DNA from: Candidatus Izemoplasmatales bacterium
GTDB taxonomy: Bacteria > Bacillota_I > Bacilli_A > Izemoplasmatales > Hujiaoplasmataceae
Assembly: GCA_028702245.1 (NCBI GenBank)
Contig: JAQVPE010000079.1
Span: forward strand, 1-5,349
Length of the DNA stretch: 5,349 nt
Reading direction: 5' to 3'
Shown one piece after another: positions 4,982-5,349 of this stretch. Made by a program: the position numbers and the translations under genes. The notes under the pieces are model-generated. The model was given only the letters and a program-made list of their open reading frames with translations. It did no database searches and was not told the DNA's origin. The first letter of the stretch is position 1; each line of letters begins with the position of its first letter.

Positions 4982-5349
4982 AAGTTGTTCAGTACAAGAA
5001 ACCAGAAACGATTGCGGAAGCTTACGAGTTGCTTTCTTCAAATCAAAAAAACGAAGTGATTGGTGGTGGAGCTTGGCTCAAACTGGCTTCAAAATCGGTT
5101 GAATGTCTAATTTCACTCGATAATCTAGGACTTAAAGAAATATCAGAAACCGCTGAATTTGTTTTCATAGGCGCCAAAGCGACCATCCGGGATTTGGAGA
5201 TTTCTCCCGTTGTTAGAGCTCTTCAAGGTGGTCTTTTGGCTGAAGCAGCCAATAACATTATGGGTATTAACGTCAGAAATATCGCCACAATCGGCGGCAG
5301 TGTTATGGGAAGGTTTGGGTTTTCTGATATTTTGACGGCTTTGCTTGCC
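4978..5349 (+). CDS. FAD-binding subunit of a molybdenum hydroxylase (xanthine dehydrogenase family), 3' truncated by window
   Basis: These are the first 124 residues of the medium, FAD-carrying subunit of a xanthine dehydrogenase/CO dehydrogenase-type enzyme, which passes electrons between the Fe-S centres and NAD or another acceptor. VIGGGAWLKL (27-36) is the first FAD-contact loop (usually AGGTxL; here Ala replaces the Thr). RNIATIGGSVMGRFGFSDILTALLA (100-124) is the second, with the conserved ATIGG and the Asp that precedes the LxxLLA helix. The wording of both motifs (GGGAWLKL, GRFGFSD) resembles the variant found in Clostridia-type hydroxylase clusters, some of them selenium-dependent; this is recollection rather than a search. 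The frame is open to the last base, so the rest lies outside. It overlaps mocA by four bases, so an operon is almost certain. Confidence 0.9.
   Translation, partial: MKVVQYKKPETIAEAYELLSSNQKNEVIGGGAWLKLASKSVECLISLDNLGLKEISETAEFVFIGAKATIRDLEISPVVRALQGGLLAEAANNIMGINVRNIATIGGSVMGRFGFSDILTALLA

Overview
The window looks like a chromosomal stretch from a low-to-moderate-GC Gram-positive bacterium (Bacillota/Firmicutes or a close relative). The evidence is strong AGGAGG-type ribosome binding sites, three sigma-70-like promoters each with a perfect TATAAT, TTG start codons, intrinsic terminators with T-tracts, and protein sequences that read like Firmicutes family members. TGA serves as a stop, so the code is the standard one. 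All genes are on the + strand, and I see no mobile elements, CRISPR arrays, tRNAs or rRNAs.

Layout. (1) Bases 1-132: the last 34 codons of a gene, possibly a DUF4097-like beta-repeat protein, closed by a strong terminator. (2) Bases 142-1383: a promoter and a monocistronic-looking alpha/beta-hydrolase esterase with an N-terminal Ig-like domain, of the Thermotoga EstA type. (3) Bases 1401-2643: the most notable locus, a two-gene encapsulin operon. An encapsulated ferritin (EncFtn) with a C-terminal shell-targeting peptide is followed directly by the HK97-fold encapsulin shell protein. The operon has its own extended -10 promoter overlapped by a 7-6-7 inverted repeat, and ends in a hairpin. (4) Bases 2661-4256: a 527-residue UshA/CpdB/YfkN-type metallophosphatase/5'-nucleotidase with no signal peptide, ending in a terminator whose loop is the stop codon. 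(5) Bases 4277-5349: a promoter and the first two genes of a molybdenum-hydroxylase (xanthine dehydrogenase family) operon. These are a MocA-like nucleotidyltransferase and, overlapping it by four bases, the FAD-binding subunit, which is cut by the window end.

How the genes work together. EncFtn should oxidise Fe(II) and be packed inside the encapsulin shell through its LKIGSLK tail, giving an iron-storage nanocompartment. The MocA-like protein probably matures the molybdopterin cofactor used by the hydroxylase whose FAD subunit follows; the Fe-S and molybdopterin subunits are expected downstream. The esterase and the nucleotidase have no evident functional link to either system.

The encapsulin/EncFtn pair belongs to a known class, so I do not claim a wholly new system. 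The least explained items are the dyad over the encapsulin promoter, the His/acidic linker of EncFtn, and the cytoplasmic form of a usually exported nucleotidase.
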